From DASRPD01 sp035646535 (GTDB taxonomy: Bacteria > Actinomycetota > Acidimicrobiia > IMCC26256 > JANYLB01), in contig DASRPD010000103.1 of NCBI GenBank assembly GCA_035646535.1, forward strand, positions 1-24,006: a stretch of 24,006 nucleotides of DNA. Reading direction: 5' to 3'. The translations under genes were made by a program, and so were the position numbers. The number at the start of each line of letters is the position of its first letter. The first letter of the stretch is position 1. Under the pieces are notes generated by a model, which worked only from the letters and a program-made list of their open reading frames with translations, ran no database searches and was not told the origin of the DNA. Below are positions 1 through 6,907 of this stretch, in pieces.

Positions 1-46
1 CGGCGAGCCGTCCGATACGCCGGGTGGAGTGTGCGACGCTCTGGGG

Positions 47-1825
47 ATGCGAGTCGGCGCCGACACCGGGGGCACGTTCACCGACTTCGTGACCGGTTCC
101 GGCAGCGTCGCCAAGGTGCCGTCCGACCCTGCAGCCCCGCAGCGGGCCCTGCAAGCCGGGCTGGCGGAGCTCCTCGATGGTGTGCCCTCGGTGCTCGCGC
201 ACGGGACGACCGTCGCGACGAACGCGCTCCTCGAACGGCGAGGCGGCCGCGTCGCCCTTGTCGTCACCCGAGGCTTCGCCGACGAGATCGAGATCGCGCG
301 CCAGGCCCGGCCTTCGTTGTACGACCAGGACGCGGATCGGCCCGAGCCGCTCGTTGCCCGCGGGGATCGCTACGAGGTCGGAGGTCGGCTGGACGGCGCC
401 GGCCGTGAGGTCGAAGTGCTGGACCCCGCGGCGGTACCGGTGCTCGCCGACGGGATCGACGCCGTCGCGGTGTGTCTGCTGCACGCGGATCTCGACGCGC
501 GTCACGAGCGCGTCGTCGCCGAGGTACTGCGCGATCGCGGGCATCTCGTGCGCTGCTCGCACGAGGTGTCGCCCGAGTTCCGTGAGTACGAACGCATGAT
601 GACGACCGTCGTCGACGCGATGCTCCTGCCGGTGTGTCGCTCGTATCTGGGCGAGGTCGATGGACTCGCCCGCGAGGTGCTCGTGATGACCTCGGCGGGC
701 GGGCTCGTTCCCGCGGCGCGCGCGGCCGAGCATCCTGCTTCCTTGTTGCTGTCCGGTCCCGCCGCGGGAGTGCGCGCCGCCGCGGCAATCGCGCGCGCCG
801 TCGGCCGGCCCGATGTCGTCTCCTTCGACATGGGGGGAACGAGCACCGATGTCTGTCTCGTTCGCGACGCCGCTCCTGAGCCCGCCGCGGCATCGGTGAT
901 CGCCGGCATCCCCATCCGGCTCCCTGCCCTCGATATCCACACGATCGGCGCCGGTGGGGGATCGCTCGCCGAGATCGACGCGGGTGGTGCCCTGACCGTC
1001 GGCCCGCGCAGCGCCGGTGCGGTCCCCGGTCCAGCGGCCTATGGGCGGGGTGGCACGCTCCCGACCGTCACCGACGCGGACCTCGTCCTCGGTCGAATCC
1101 CCGCTGACGCCCCCCTTGCCGGCCTCGGCCGGCTCGACCTGGCCGCGGCGCGCCGGGCCCTGGACCGGGCCGGAGTCGATCCAGCCGGGGTTGTCGCCGT
1201 GGTCGACGAGGCCATGCGCGAAGCCGTCCGTCGAGTCACGGTCTCGCGCGGGATCGATCCCCGCGACCTCGCGCTGGTTGCGTTCGGTGGCGCGGGGCCG
1301 CTGCACGCCTGTGGGGTCGCCGCCGGACTCGGGATGGACACCGTGATCGTCCCGGCCCGCGCGGGCGTGTTCTCGGCCGTCGGCCTGGTGGGCGCGCCGG
1401 TCCAGCGCGAGCTCGTGCGCTCGTGGCCAACGCCCGGTGACGACGACGGTCTCGGCGCCGCGGTGGCCGAGCTCGCGGCCGAGGCCGCCGATGCCGTGGA
1501 CGGTGGTGTCGTCGAGACACTGCTCGACTGCCGCTACGTCGGCCAGAGCCACGAGCTGACTGTCGGGTCGCTGGAGGAGTTCCCCGCCGCGCACGCCCGC
1601 CGGAACGGATACGCGACCGACCGAGCCGTCGAGGTCGTGGCGCTGCGGGCGAGGGTCCGCGGGCCGGTGCCGGAGCTCGAGTGGGAGGCGGCCCCGTCGC
1701 GGCCCCGTCGAGCCGGACCGACCGTCTACGCCGAGGCCGACTGCACGGTGTGGATCCCGGACGGTTGGACGGCTGAGCCCGGTCCGCACGGAGCATGGAT
1801 CATCTCCTCGGGGGGAGGGCGGTGA
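47..1825 (+). CDS. hyuA: Hydantoinase/oxoprolinase family protein, HyuA-type subunit
   Basis: Likely the ATP-binding subunit of a two-subunit hydantoinase/5-oxoprolinase/acetone carboxylase-type enzyme. The family uses ATP to activate an amide or carbonyl substrate; the substrate here cannot be told. The 592-residue product starts with the phosphate-binding motif DTGGTFTD (residues 6-13), followed by HGTTVATNALLERRG and an actin-like second motif SFDMGGTSTD. A glycine-rich GAGGGSLAEID stretch comes next and a small C-terminal beta region ends the protein. It is a little shorter than many HyuA proteins (about 650-700 aa). I chose ATG 47 because the family begins almost at the DTGGTFTD motif. 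The frame stays open upstream to the window edge and GTG 29 is also possible. Its TGA overlaps the ATG of the next gene (TGATG), so the two subunits are probably translated together. Confidence 0.88.
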   Translation: MRVGADTGGTFTDFVTGSGSVAKVPSDPAAPQRALQAGLAELLDGVPSVLAHGTTVATNALLERRGGRVALVVTRGFADEIEIARQARPSLYDQDADRPEPLVARGDRYEVGGRLDGAGREVEVLDPAAVPVLADGIDAVAVCLLHADLDARHERVVAEVLRDRGHLVRCSHEVSPEFREYERMMTTVVDAMLLPVCRSYLGEVDGLAREVLVMTSAGGLVPAARAAEHPASLLLSGPAAGVRAAAAIARAVGRPDVVSFDMGGTSTDVCLVRDAAPEPAAASVIAGIPIRLPALDIHTIGAGGGSLAEIDAGGALTVGPRSAGAVPGPAAYGRGGTLPTVTDADLVLGRIPADAPLAGLGRLDLAAARRALDRAGVDPAGVVAVVDEAMREAVRRVTVSRGIDPRDLALVAFGGAGPLHACGVAAGLGMDTVIVPARAGVFSAVGLVGAPVQRELVRSWPTPGDDDGLGAAVAELAAEAADAVDGGVVETLLDCRYVGQSHELTVGSLEEFPAAHARRNGYATDRAVEVVALRARVRGPVPELEWEAAPSRPRRAGPTVYAEADCTVWIPDGWTAEPGPHGAWIISSGGGR

Positions 1826-3384
1826 TGCTGGATCCCGCCTCGTTGCAGGTACTGATCTCGCGCCTCACGGGCATCGCCGACGAGATGGGCAACGTGCTGC
1901 GGCGCGCCGCGACCAGCCCGAACATCAAGGAGCGGGCCGACTGCTCGGCGGCGTTGTTCACCGCCGAGGGTGAGCTGCTCGTACAGGCGGAACACATCCC
2001 GGTGCATCTCGGCTCGATGCCGGCCGCGGTGCAGGCCGCGATCGGCGCGTGCGGCGCGCGGATCCGCCGCGGCGACGACATCGTGCTGAACGATCCCTTC
2101 GCCGGCGGAACCCACCTCAACGATGTCACCCTCGTGACCCCCTGCTTCTCGGGCACCGAGCTCGTCGGTTGGGCCGCCAATCGCGCCCACCACGCAGACC
2201 TCGGGGGGATGGCCCCCGGATCGATGCCCGCTGACGCCACGGAGATCGCCCAGGAGGGCCTTCGCCTGCCGCCCGTGCTGCTCACCCCCGAAGTCGAGGC
2301 GGTGTTCGTGGCGTCGTCGCGAACACCGGACGAACGACGGGGAGATCTCGCGGCTCAACGCGGGGCGAACGCGCGCGGCGTCGAACGGTTGGTCGAGCTC
2401 CGCCACGAGCCGTTCGCCGAGGTGCTCGACTACGGGCAACGGCGAATGCGGGCCGCGCTGGGTGAGCTTCCCGACGGCTGTTGGTCGGCGACCGACATCA
2501 TGGATTCGGTGGGTTCGGCCCCCGCCCAGCAATCTCCGAGCCGGATTCTCCTCACGCTCACCATCGCCGGCGACGAGGCCCGGTTCGACTTCACCGGTAC
2601 CGACCGCCAGCGCGCGGGCAACGCCAACGCGGTGGAGGCCGTCACCGCGAGCGCGGTGGCGTACGCGCTGCGCGCCGCGACCGACCCGACGATCCCAGCC
2701 AACGCGGGCACGCTCCGGTCGGTGCAGCTCGTCGCTCCGGCGGGATCGCTCGTTGCCGCGCGGGCACCGGTTGCGGTGGGTGCCGGAAACGTCGAGGTGA
2801 GCCAGCGCGTCGCGGACGTGTGTCTGCGCGCGCTCGCACACGCCGCGCCGGATCGGCTCGGTGCCGCGTCACAAGGGACGATGAACAACGTCCTGATCGG
2901 CGCGGACGGCGACGCGGACGGGCGCGGGCCGTTCGTGTACTACGAGACGATCGGCGGCGGTCAGGGTGGGCGCCCGCATCGCGGCGGTATGAGCGGTGTC
3001 CACACCAACATGACGAACACCCGCGACACGCCGGTCGAAGCGCTCGAGCGGGCCTACCCGATGCGCGTGCGGCGCTACACGCTGCGGCGGCACAGCGGCG
3101 GCGCCGGTGAGCACCCCGGCGGCGAGGGCATCGAACGAGAGCTCGAGCTGGCGGTCGACGCGACCGTGAGTCTCATCACCGAGCGGCGCGTGAGCCGGCC
3201 GTGGGGCCTCGCCGGCGGTGAGCCCGGGGCGCCCGGTGAGAACTGGCTCCTGCCCAGCGGCGACGAGACCCGGGCCGAACGCCTCCCCGACAAGTGCACG
3301 ATCGCGGTTCGCGCCGGCGACGTGCTGAGAATCCTGACCCCCGGCGGCGGGGGATGGGGCCACCCGCCGCTGCCGGATCCCTGA
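1825..3384 (+). CDS. hyuB: Hydantoinase B/oxoprolinase family protein, HyuB-type subunit
   Basis: Partner subunit of the upstream HyuA-like protein; the pair should form one cytoplasmic ATP-dependent amidohydrolase or carboxylase complex. The 519-residue product opens with DPASLQVLISRLTGIADEM and SPNIKERADCSAALF, which are typical HyuB sequences. It then has VLNDPFAGGTHLNDVT and a C-terminal GGGGWGHP close to the end, as in the family. Start chosen at ATG 1825, which overlaps the hyuA stop and sits 5 bases after GGGGGAGGG (1811-1819). An in-frame ATG at 1795 would add ten residues inside the hyuA end and is less likely. Substrate unknown: hydantoins, 5-oxoproline and ketones are all possible. 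The gene converges on greA, with only 83 bp between them and no strong terminator seen there. Confidence 0.9.
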   Translation: MLDPASLQVLISRLTGIADEMGNVLRRAATSPNIKERADCSAALFTAEGELLVQAEHIPVHLGSMPAAVQAAIGACGARIRRGDDIVLNDPFAGGTHLNDVTLVTPCFSGTELVGWAANRAHHADLGGMAPGSMPADATEIAQEGLRLPPVLLTPEVEAVFVASSRTPDERRGDLAAQRGANARGVERLVELRHEPFAEVLDYGQRRMRAALGELPDGCWSATDIMDSVGSAPAQQSPSRILLTLTIAGDEARFDFTGTDRQRAGNANAVEAVTASAVAYALRAATDPTIPANAGTLRSVQLVAPAGSLVAARAPVAVGAGNVEVSQRVADVCLRALAHAAPDRLGAASQGTMNNVLIGADGDADGRGPFVYYETIGGGQGGRPHRGGMSGVHTNMTNTRDTPVEALERAYPMRVRRYTLRRHSGGAGEHPGGEGIERELELAVDATVSLITERRVSRPWGLAGGEPGAPGENWLLPSGDETRAERLPDKCTIAVRAGDVLRILTPGGGGWGHPPLPDP

Positions 3385-3467
3385 TCTTCCCAGTACCGTG
3401 CGCGGGGACCCCGGCCATCGGCACAGCCGTCTCGGTTCTCGTCGGACGATCCTCGGGAACCGGGACG

Positions 3468-3947
3468 TCAGTCGAGCGGGCGGACCGCCACGATCTTGAC
3501 CGTGACCTCGGCGCCGCGGGGTGTCTCGTAGGTGAGCGTCTCACCGGGAGTGTGGCCGAGCACCGCCTGGCCGAGCGGGCCGCTCGTGGACAACACCTCG
3601 TAGGTATCGTGACGTTCCTCGATCGAGCCGACCAGGTACACCAGCGGCTCGTCGTCGCCGTCCATCGTGATCTCGACGAGTGATCCGGCGGCGACGACAC
3701 CGCCACTGTCGGTGCCCGGCTCGACGATGACAGCATCGTCGAGCAGCGCGGCGATCTGACGGACGCGCGCCTCGTTGAGGCCCTGCTCGTTCTTGGCCGC
3801 GTCGTAGTCTGCGTTCTCGCGGATGTCGCCGTGCTCACGGGCGCGTTCGATCCGCAGGGAGATCTCACGGCGGTACGGGCCGCTGCGGTGTGCGTGCTCC
3901 TCGGAGAGCCGCTGGTGGGCGTCGGGCGAGAAGTGAGATGGGGCCAT
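3468..3947 (-). CDS. greA: Transcription elongation factor GreA
   Basis: GreA enters the RNA polymerase secondary channel and stimulates cleavage of backtracked transcripts. The 159-residue product has the normal length and both domains. The N-terminal coiled coil carries HGDIRENADYDAAKNEQ, which places acidic tip residues at D41 and E44, the same numbering as the E. coli catalytic pair. The C-terminal FKBP-like domain includes STSGPLGQAVLGHTPGETL. I chose the ATG at 3947 because the family starts about 40 residues before the acidic tip. In addition, a TACCCT hexamer lies exactly 7 nt upstream (3955-3960 on the plus strand), which fits a leaderless transcript; no Shine-Dalgarno is visible. 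The YceI-like gene ends 31 bp upstream on the same strand, so read-through is possible. Confidence 0.93.
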   Translation of the reverse strand: MAPSHFSPDAHQRLSEEHAHRSGPYRREISLRIERAREHGDIRENADYDAAKNEQGLNEARVRQIAALLDDAVIVEPGTDSGGVVAAGSLVEITMDGDDEPLVYLVGSIEERHDTYEVLSTSGPLGQAVLGHTPGETLTYETPRGAEVTVKIVAVRPLD

Positions 3948-3954
3948 CGGCCGC

Positions 3955-3960
3955 AGGGTA
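3955..3960 (-). promoter_or_regulatory. Candidate -10 element for leaderless greA
   Basis: On the minus strand the hexamer TACCCT lies 7 nt before the greA ATG, so transcription would begin at or next to the start codon. No good -35 was recognised. The same geometry recurs at several genes in this window, which supports it. Inference only; not a mapped start site. Confidence 0.4.
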
Positions 3961-3978
3961 GCCGCGCTGCCTCCCTGC

Positions 3979-4660
3979 TCAGGACCTCGTGAAGAACAGT
4001 TGGAACTCGATCCCGCCCTCGTCATCGACCGTGGCGAAGGGTTCGAAGTCACCAATCGCCACGCCGAACTCGGAGAACGTGATCGGAAATGGGGTGGCGG
4101 TGATGATCTCGATTCGGGCCCCGTCCCACTGGCCCTCGATCGGGATGGAGACCGGTTGTGTCGTTCCCTTGATCGTGAGCTCACCCACCGCGTTCGCGGT
4201 CACGACTTCGCCGGCTACGGGAGCCGAGGACAGCTCGATGGGCTCGGTGAGCACGAACGTCGCGTCGGGGAACTGGCTCGTGTCCAGCGCGCCCTGGGCC
4301 CGGCCGTCTCGCTTGGACTCGCCGGTTGACAGGCCGGTGAGGTCGGCTGTGATCTCGACGTCGGAGACGGTCGTGCCGCTCACGGTGATCGTGCCGGTGA
4401 CGTCGCCCGTCCGACCCGTCGGTTCCTGCGCGCCGACCCCCGCGAGAATCTCCTTGGGCCCGGTAGCCCACGAAGGACTCGGTGCCGCTCGGGATCGAAG
4501 AGGTGCCGTCGGCAGTGGCGTCGGGCGAATCCACGACCGAGGTGTCGGTGAGCTCGGCTTCGGGGTCGGACTCCACCCGGATCTGGGTGTACCAGAACGC
4601 GAACCCGGCACCGAAGAGCACCATGACCGCCGCGACGCCACCGATGATCCATCTCCTCAT
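3979..4660 (-). pseudogene. YceI-like (polyisoprenoid-binding fold) protein, membrane anchored, frameshifted
   Basis: YceI-family lipocalin-like proteins bind isoprenoid-type lipids; this one has an N-terminal anchor that would place the domain outside the membrane. From ATG 4660 the frame encodes MRRWIIGGVAAVMVLFGAGF (one transmembrane segment), an acidic Ser/Asp linker, and then SGTESFVGYRA. The family continuation KEILAGVGAQEPTGRTGDVT and the rest (VTGTITVSGTTV, FPDATFVLTEPIEL, GELTIKGTTQPV) is in a different frame down to the stop at 3979. One extra base within GGGCCC at 4456-4461 explains the break: removing it gives GYRAKEILAG. The gene is either a true pseudogene or a one-base sequencing or assembly error. 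Both halves are otherwise intact and free of stops, which favours a recent event or an error. A GATACT hexamer lies 5 nt before the ATG. Confidence 0.82.
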
Positions 4661-4719
4661 GGGGCAGTATCGCTCGCGCCCGGTTGTGTCCGGCGTCACT
4701 GCCCGCTCGGCGGCCGCCC

Positions 4720-4741
4720 AGTCAGGTCGGCAGACCGGACT
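4720..4741. promoter_or_regulatory. Inverted repeat, candidate operator for the leuB operon
   Basis: AGTCAGGTC (4720-4728), spacer GGCA, GACCGGACT (4733-4741): a 9-bp dyad with one mismatch. It lies where the -35 of the presumed leuB promoter would be, just upstream of TACCAT at 4755-4760. Such a position suits a repressor or activator site. The binding protein is unknown; seen structure, inferred role. Confidence 0.35.
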
Positions 4742-4754
4742 CGGGGTGTCCTGC

Positions 4755-4760
4755 TACCAT
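4755..4760 (+). promoter_or_regulatory. Candidate -10 element of the leuB operon
   Basis: TACCAT matches the TANNNT core of actinobacterial -10 elements and lies 10 nt before the leader-peptide ATG at 4771. A start near 4767 would give a leader RNA with only a few nucleotides before that ATG. No convincing -35 hexamer; the dyad at 4720-4741 occupies that place. Confidence 0.4.
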
Positions 4761-4770
4761 CGGTCTTGCT

Positions 4771-4842
4771 ATGTATCGACTCGTCTGCACCCGTGCTTCA
4801 CTCGAGCGGCTCGACGCGCTGACCATCATCGTTATTCCGTAA
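4771..4842 (+). CDS. Branched-chain amino acid leader peptide (attenuator)
   Basis: A 23-codon open frame from ATG 4771 to TAA 4840-4842. The peptide begins MYRLVCTR and ends DALTIIVIP; nine of its 23 residues are Leu, Ile or Val, with ATC ATC GTT ATT almost at the stop. It precedes a 9-bp hairpin, a U-tracted terminator and then leuB, so it has the layout of a classical leader peptide whose translation senses charged Ile/Val tRNA. Known actinobacterial parallels are the ilvB leader of Corynebacterium and leuA leaders of Streptomyces. The gene itself is probably made only for regulation. No Shine-Dalgarno is visible and the message may be nearly leaderless. Confidence 0.7.
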   Translation: MYRLVCTRASLERLDALTIIVIP

Positions 4843-4867
4843 GCGAACGCTGCCGCAGGCGTTCGCT
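4842..4867 (+). promoter_or_regulatory. Attenuator hairpin adjoining the leader stop codon
   Basis: AGCGAACGC (4842-4850) pairs perfectly with GCGTTCGCT (4859-4867) around the loop TGCCGCAG. The 5' arm begins at the last base of the leader stop codon, so a ribosome that reaches the stop would cover it. AGGCG at 4857-4861 can also pair with CGCCT at 4878-4882, inside the terminator's 5' arm; this is a weak possible antiterminator core. Folding was done by eye only. Confidence 0.55.
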
Positions 4868-4870
4868 CCC

Positions 4871-4899
4871 GACCGTCCGCCTCCGGCGGGCGGTTTTTT
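4871..4899 (+). terminator. Intrinsic terminator within the leuB leader (attenuator terminator)
   Basis: CCGTCCGCC (4873-4881) pairs with GGCGGGCGG (4885-4893) with one G-U pair and loop TCC, followed directly by six T residues (4894-4899). It is the only U-tracted terminator I found in this GC-rich window. It lies 30 bp before the leuB start, with no gene ending upstream on this strand that would need it, which points to attenuation. Confidence 0.8.
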
Positions 4900-4929
4900 C
4901 GTTGTCAAGAGAGTGCTGAAGGAACCATC

Positions 4930-5982
4930 GTGACCCATACCCTTGCGATCCTCGCCGGTGACGGCATCGGTCCGGAGGTGACCGCCGCGGCGTTGACCGT
5001 GATCGATGCCACCGGGGTTGCCTACGAAGCTGTGCCCGTCGATCTCGGCGGTGAGCGCTACCTGCGAAGCGGCGAGCTGCTGCCGGACGAGATCCTCGAG
5101 CTGATCAGGGGCGTCGACGCGGTCCTCATGGGCGCGATCGGCCATCCGGAGGTGGCCCCCGGAATCCTCGAACGAGGTGTCCTCCTCGGACTCCGCTTCG
5201 ACCTCGATCTCTACGTGAACGTCCGTCCGTTCGTCGCCGGGGCCGGCGCGCTGAACGATGGTGTCGACATGACCCTTGTCCGGGAGAACACGGAGGGGAC
5301 CTACGCCGGCGAGGGTGGGTTTCTCCGCAAGAACACGCCGCACGAAGTGGCGACCCAGGGCTCGGTGAACACCCGAATGGGGGTCGAGCGTTGCATCCGC
5401 TTCGCGTTCGACCTGGCCCGCTCACGAGAGCGTCGTCACCTGACGCTCGTCCACAAGACGAACGTCCTCACCTTCGCGGGCGACCTGTGGCAGCGCACCT
5501 TCGACGACGTGGCCGCCGAATTCTCCGATGTCGAGACTGCGTATCACCACGTCGACGCCGCGTGCATCTACTTCGTGCAGGATCCGGGCCGCTACGACGT
5601 GATCGTCACCGACAACCTCTTCGGCGACATCCTCACCGACCTCGGCGCCGCCATCTCCGGCGGGATCGGGCGCGCCGCGTCGGCCAACTTGAATCCCGAC
5701 CGCACCGGGCCGTCCTTGTTCGAGCCTGTGCACGGCTCGGCGCCTGACATCGCCGGTACCGGCCGAGCCGATCCCCGCGCCGCCATCATGTCGGCCGCGA
5801 TGATGCTCGAGTTCCTCGGCGAGGAAGAGGCGGCCGGCCGCATCACGCGGGCGGTCTCGGCATCAGACGACATGACCGGGAGCACAGCTGACATCGCATC
5901 GCAGATCGCAGCTGAGATCGCAACCGAGATCGCAACCGAGATCGAAACCGGGATCGCACCGTCGACCACAGAGAGGGTGTAG
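4930..5982 (+). CDS. leuB: 3-isopropylmalate dehydrogenase
   Basis: Oxidative decarboxylation of 3-isopropylmalate to 2-oxoisocaproate in leucine synthesis. LeuB enzymes also act on the methylmalate intermediate of the citramalate route to isoleucine, which matters because cimA is in the same operon. The 350-residue product shows GDGIGPEV at the start, LVRENTEGTY, LVHKTNVLTFAGDLW, the metal-binding stretch DNLFGDILTD, and the NAD-site region EPVHGSAPDIAG. Start is GTG 4930 with AAGGA at 4919-4923. Expression is probably controlled by the leader and terminator upstream. The last 30 residues are unusual: a degenerate 12-bp tandem repeat (5902-5961) encodes repeated IATE units beyond the normal end of the fold. 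ilvE begins 4 bp after the stop. Confidence 0.94.
   Translation: MTHTLAILAGDGIGPEVTAAALTVIDATGVAYEAVPVDLGGERYLRSGELLPDEILELIRGVDAVLMGAIGHPEVAPGILERGVLLGLRFDLDLYVNVRPFVAGAGALNDGVDMTLVRENTEGTYAGEGGFLRKNTPHEVATQGSVNTRMGVERCIRFAFDLARSRERRHLTLVHKTNVLTFAGDLWQRTFDDVAAEFSDVETAYHHVDAACIYFVQDPGRYDVIVTDNLFGDILTDLGAAISGGIGRAASANLNPDRTGPSLFEPVHGSAPDIAGTGRADPRAAIMSAAMMLEFLGEEEAAGRITRAVSASDDMTGSTADIASQIAAEIATEIATEIETGIAPSTTERV
5902..5961 (+). repeat. 12-bp tandem repeat in the 3' end of leuB
   Basis: Five tandem units of about 12 bp. Two are exactly GAGATCGCAACC (5914-5925, 5926-5937), one differs by a single base (5938-5949), and the flanking units are more degenerate. They encode repeated Glu-Ile-Ala-Thr residues at positions 325-344 of LeuB. 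The unit length is a multiple of three, so copy-number change would not shift the frame. Confidence 0.85.
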
Positions 5983-5986
5983 CGCC

Positions 5987-6907
5987 ATGCCGCTCGAAAA
6001 GACCGAGAAGATCTGGATGGACGGTGAGCTCGTCGACTGGGACGACGCGACCGTCCACGTGCTCACCCACACGTTGCACTACGGCTCGGGCGTGTTCGAA
6101 GGCATTCGCGCCTACCCGACCGCGCGCGGCCTGGCGGTCTTTCGCCTCACCGATCACATGCAACGCCTGCACGAGTCTGCCCATCTGCTCATGATGGATC
6201 TGCCCTATTCGGTGGAGGAGCTCGTCGAGGCGACGAAAGCGACGATCCGGGCCAACGCTGTCGACTCCTGCTATATCCGACCGCTCGCGTACCTCGGATA
6301 CGGCGAGATGGGCCTGAATCCGCTGCCGTGTCCGGTGCAGGTCTCGATCGCGGTGTGGCCGTGGGGCAGCTATCTGGGTGACGAGGGCGTCCGCAACGGC
6401 GTGCGGATGAAGGTGTCGTCGTGGCGGCGCACCGACCCCAACGTCAACCCGGTCGCGGCCAAGGGCACCGGCATCTACGTCAACTCGAGCCTGGCCAAGG
6501 TCGAGGCGCTCAAGTCGGGCTACGACGAGGCGATCATGCTCAACTCCCATGGGTTCGTCGCCGAGTGCACCGGGGAGAACCTGTTCGTCGTGCGTGACGG
6601 CATCTTGGTGACGCCCCCGTTGTACAGCGGCGCCCTCGAAGGCATCACCCGCGACTCGGTGATCACGATCGCCCGAGACCTCGGTGTCGAGGTGCGCGAG
6701 GACAACCTCCTCCGCACCGACCTCTACCTGGCGGACGAGGCGTTCCTCACTGGTACAGCAGCAGAGATCGTGCCGATGCGTTCGGTCGACGATCGCGAGA
6801 TCGGCCCTCCCGGCGAGCTCACCCGCAAGATCCAGGCGACGTACTTCGCCGCGGTGAAAGGCGAGGAGGACCGCTACAAGGGTTGGCTGGAGTACACCGA
6901 TGCCTGA
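5987..6907 (+). CDS. ilvE: Branched-chain amino acid aminotransferase
   Basis: PLP enzyme that makes isoleucine, leucine and valine from their 2-oxo acids with glutamate; the last step of the pathway encoded around it. The 306-residue length is typical of the class IV IlvE type. Visible motifs are HTLHYGSGVFEGIRAY near the N-terminus, VAAKGTGIYVNSS with the expected PLP lysine at K159, and AECTGENLFVVRDG. GTAAEIVPMRSVDDREIG follows in the C-terminal half. ATG 5987 is preceded by GAGAGGG (5970-5976) and lies 4 bp after the leuB stop; its own stop lies within the start region of cimA (ATG 6900, TGA 6905-6907). These contacts make a tightly packed leuB-ilvE-cimA operon. Confidence 0.94.
   Translation: MPLEKTEKIWMDGELVDWDDATVHVLTHTLHYGSGVFEGIRAYPTARGLAVFRLTDHMQRLHESAHLLMMDLPYSVEELVEATKATIRANAVDSCYIRPLAYLGYGEMGLNPLPCPVQVSIAVWPWGSYLGDEGVRNGVRMKVSSWRRTDPNVNPVAAKGTGIYVNSSLAKVEALKSGYDEAIMLNSHGFVAECTGENLFVVRDGILVTPPLYSGALEGITRDSVITIARDLGVEVREDNLLRTDLYLADEAFLTGTAAEIVPMRSVDDREIGPPGELTRKIQATYFAAVKGEEDRYKGWLEYTDA

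Noticed and set aside
29..46. GTG 29 as the hyuA start
   Set aside because: It adds six residues before the family-typical N-terminus and has no usable ribosome-binding site; ATG 47 fits the family better, though the frame is open to the window edge.
3385..3467. A terminator between hyuB and greA
   Set aside because: There are short GC-rich inverted stretches, but none with a long stem or T-tract; I could not support a call.
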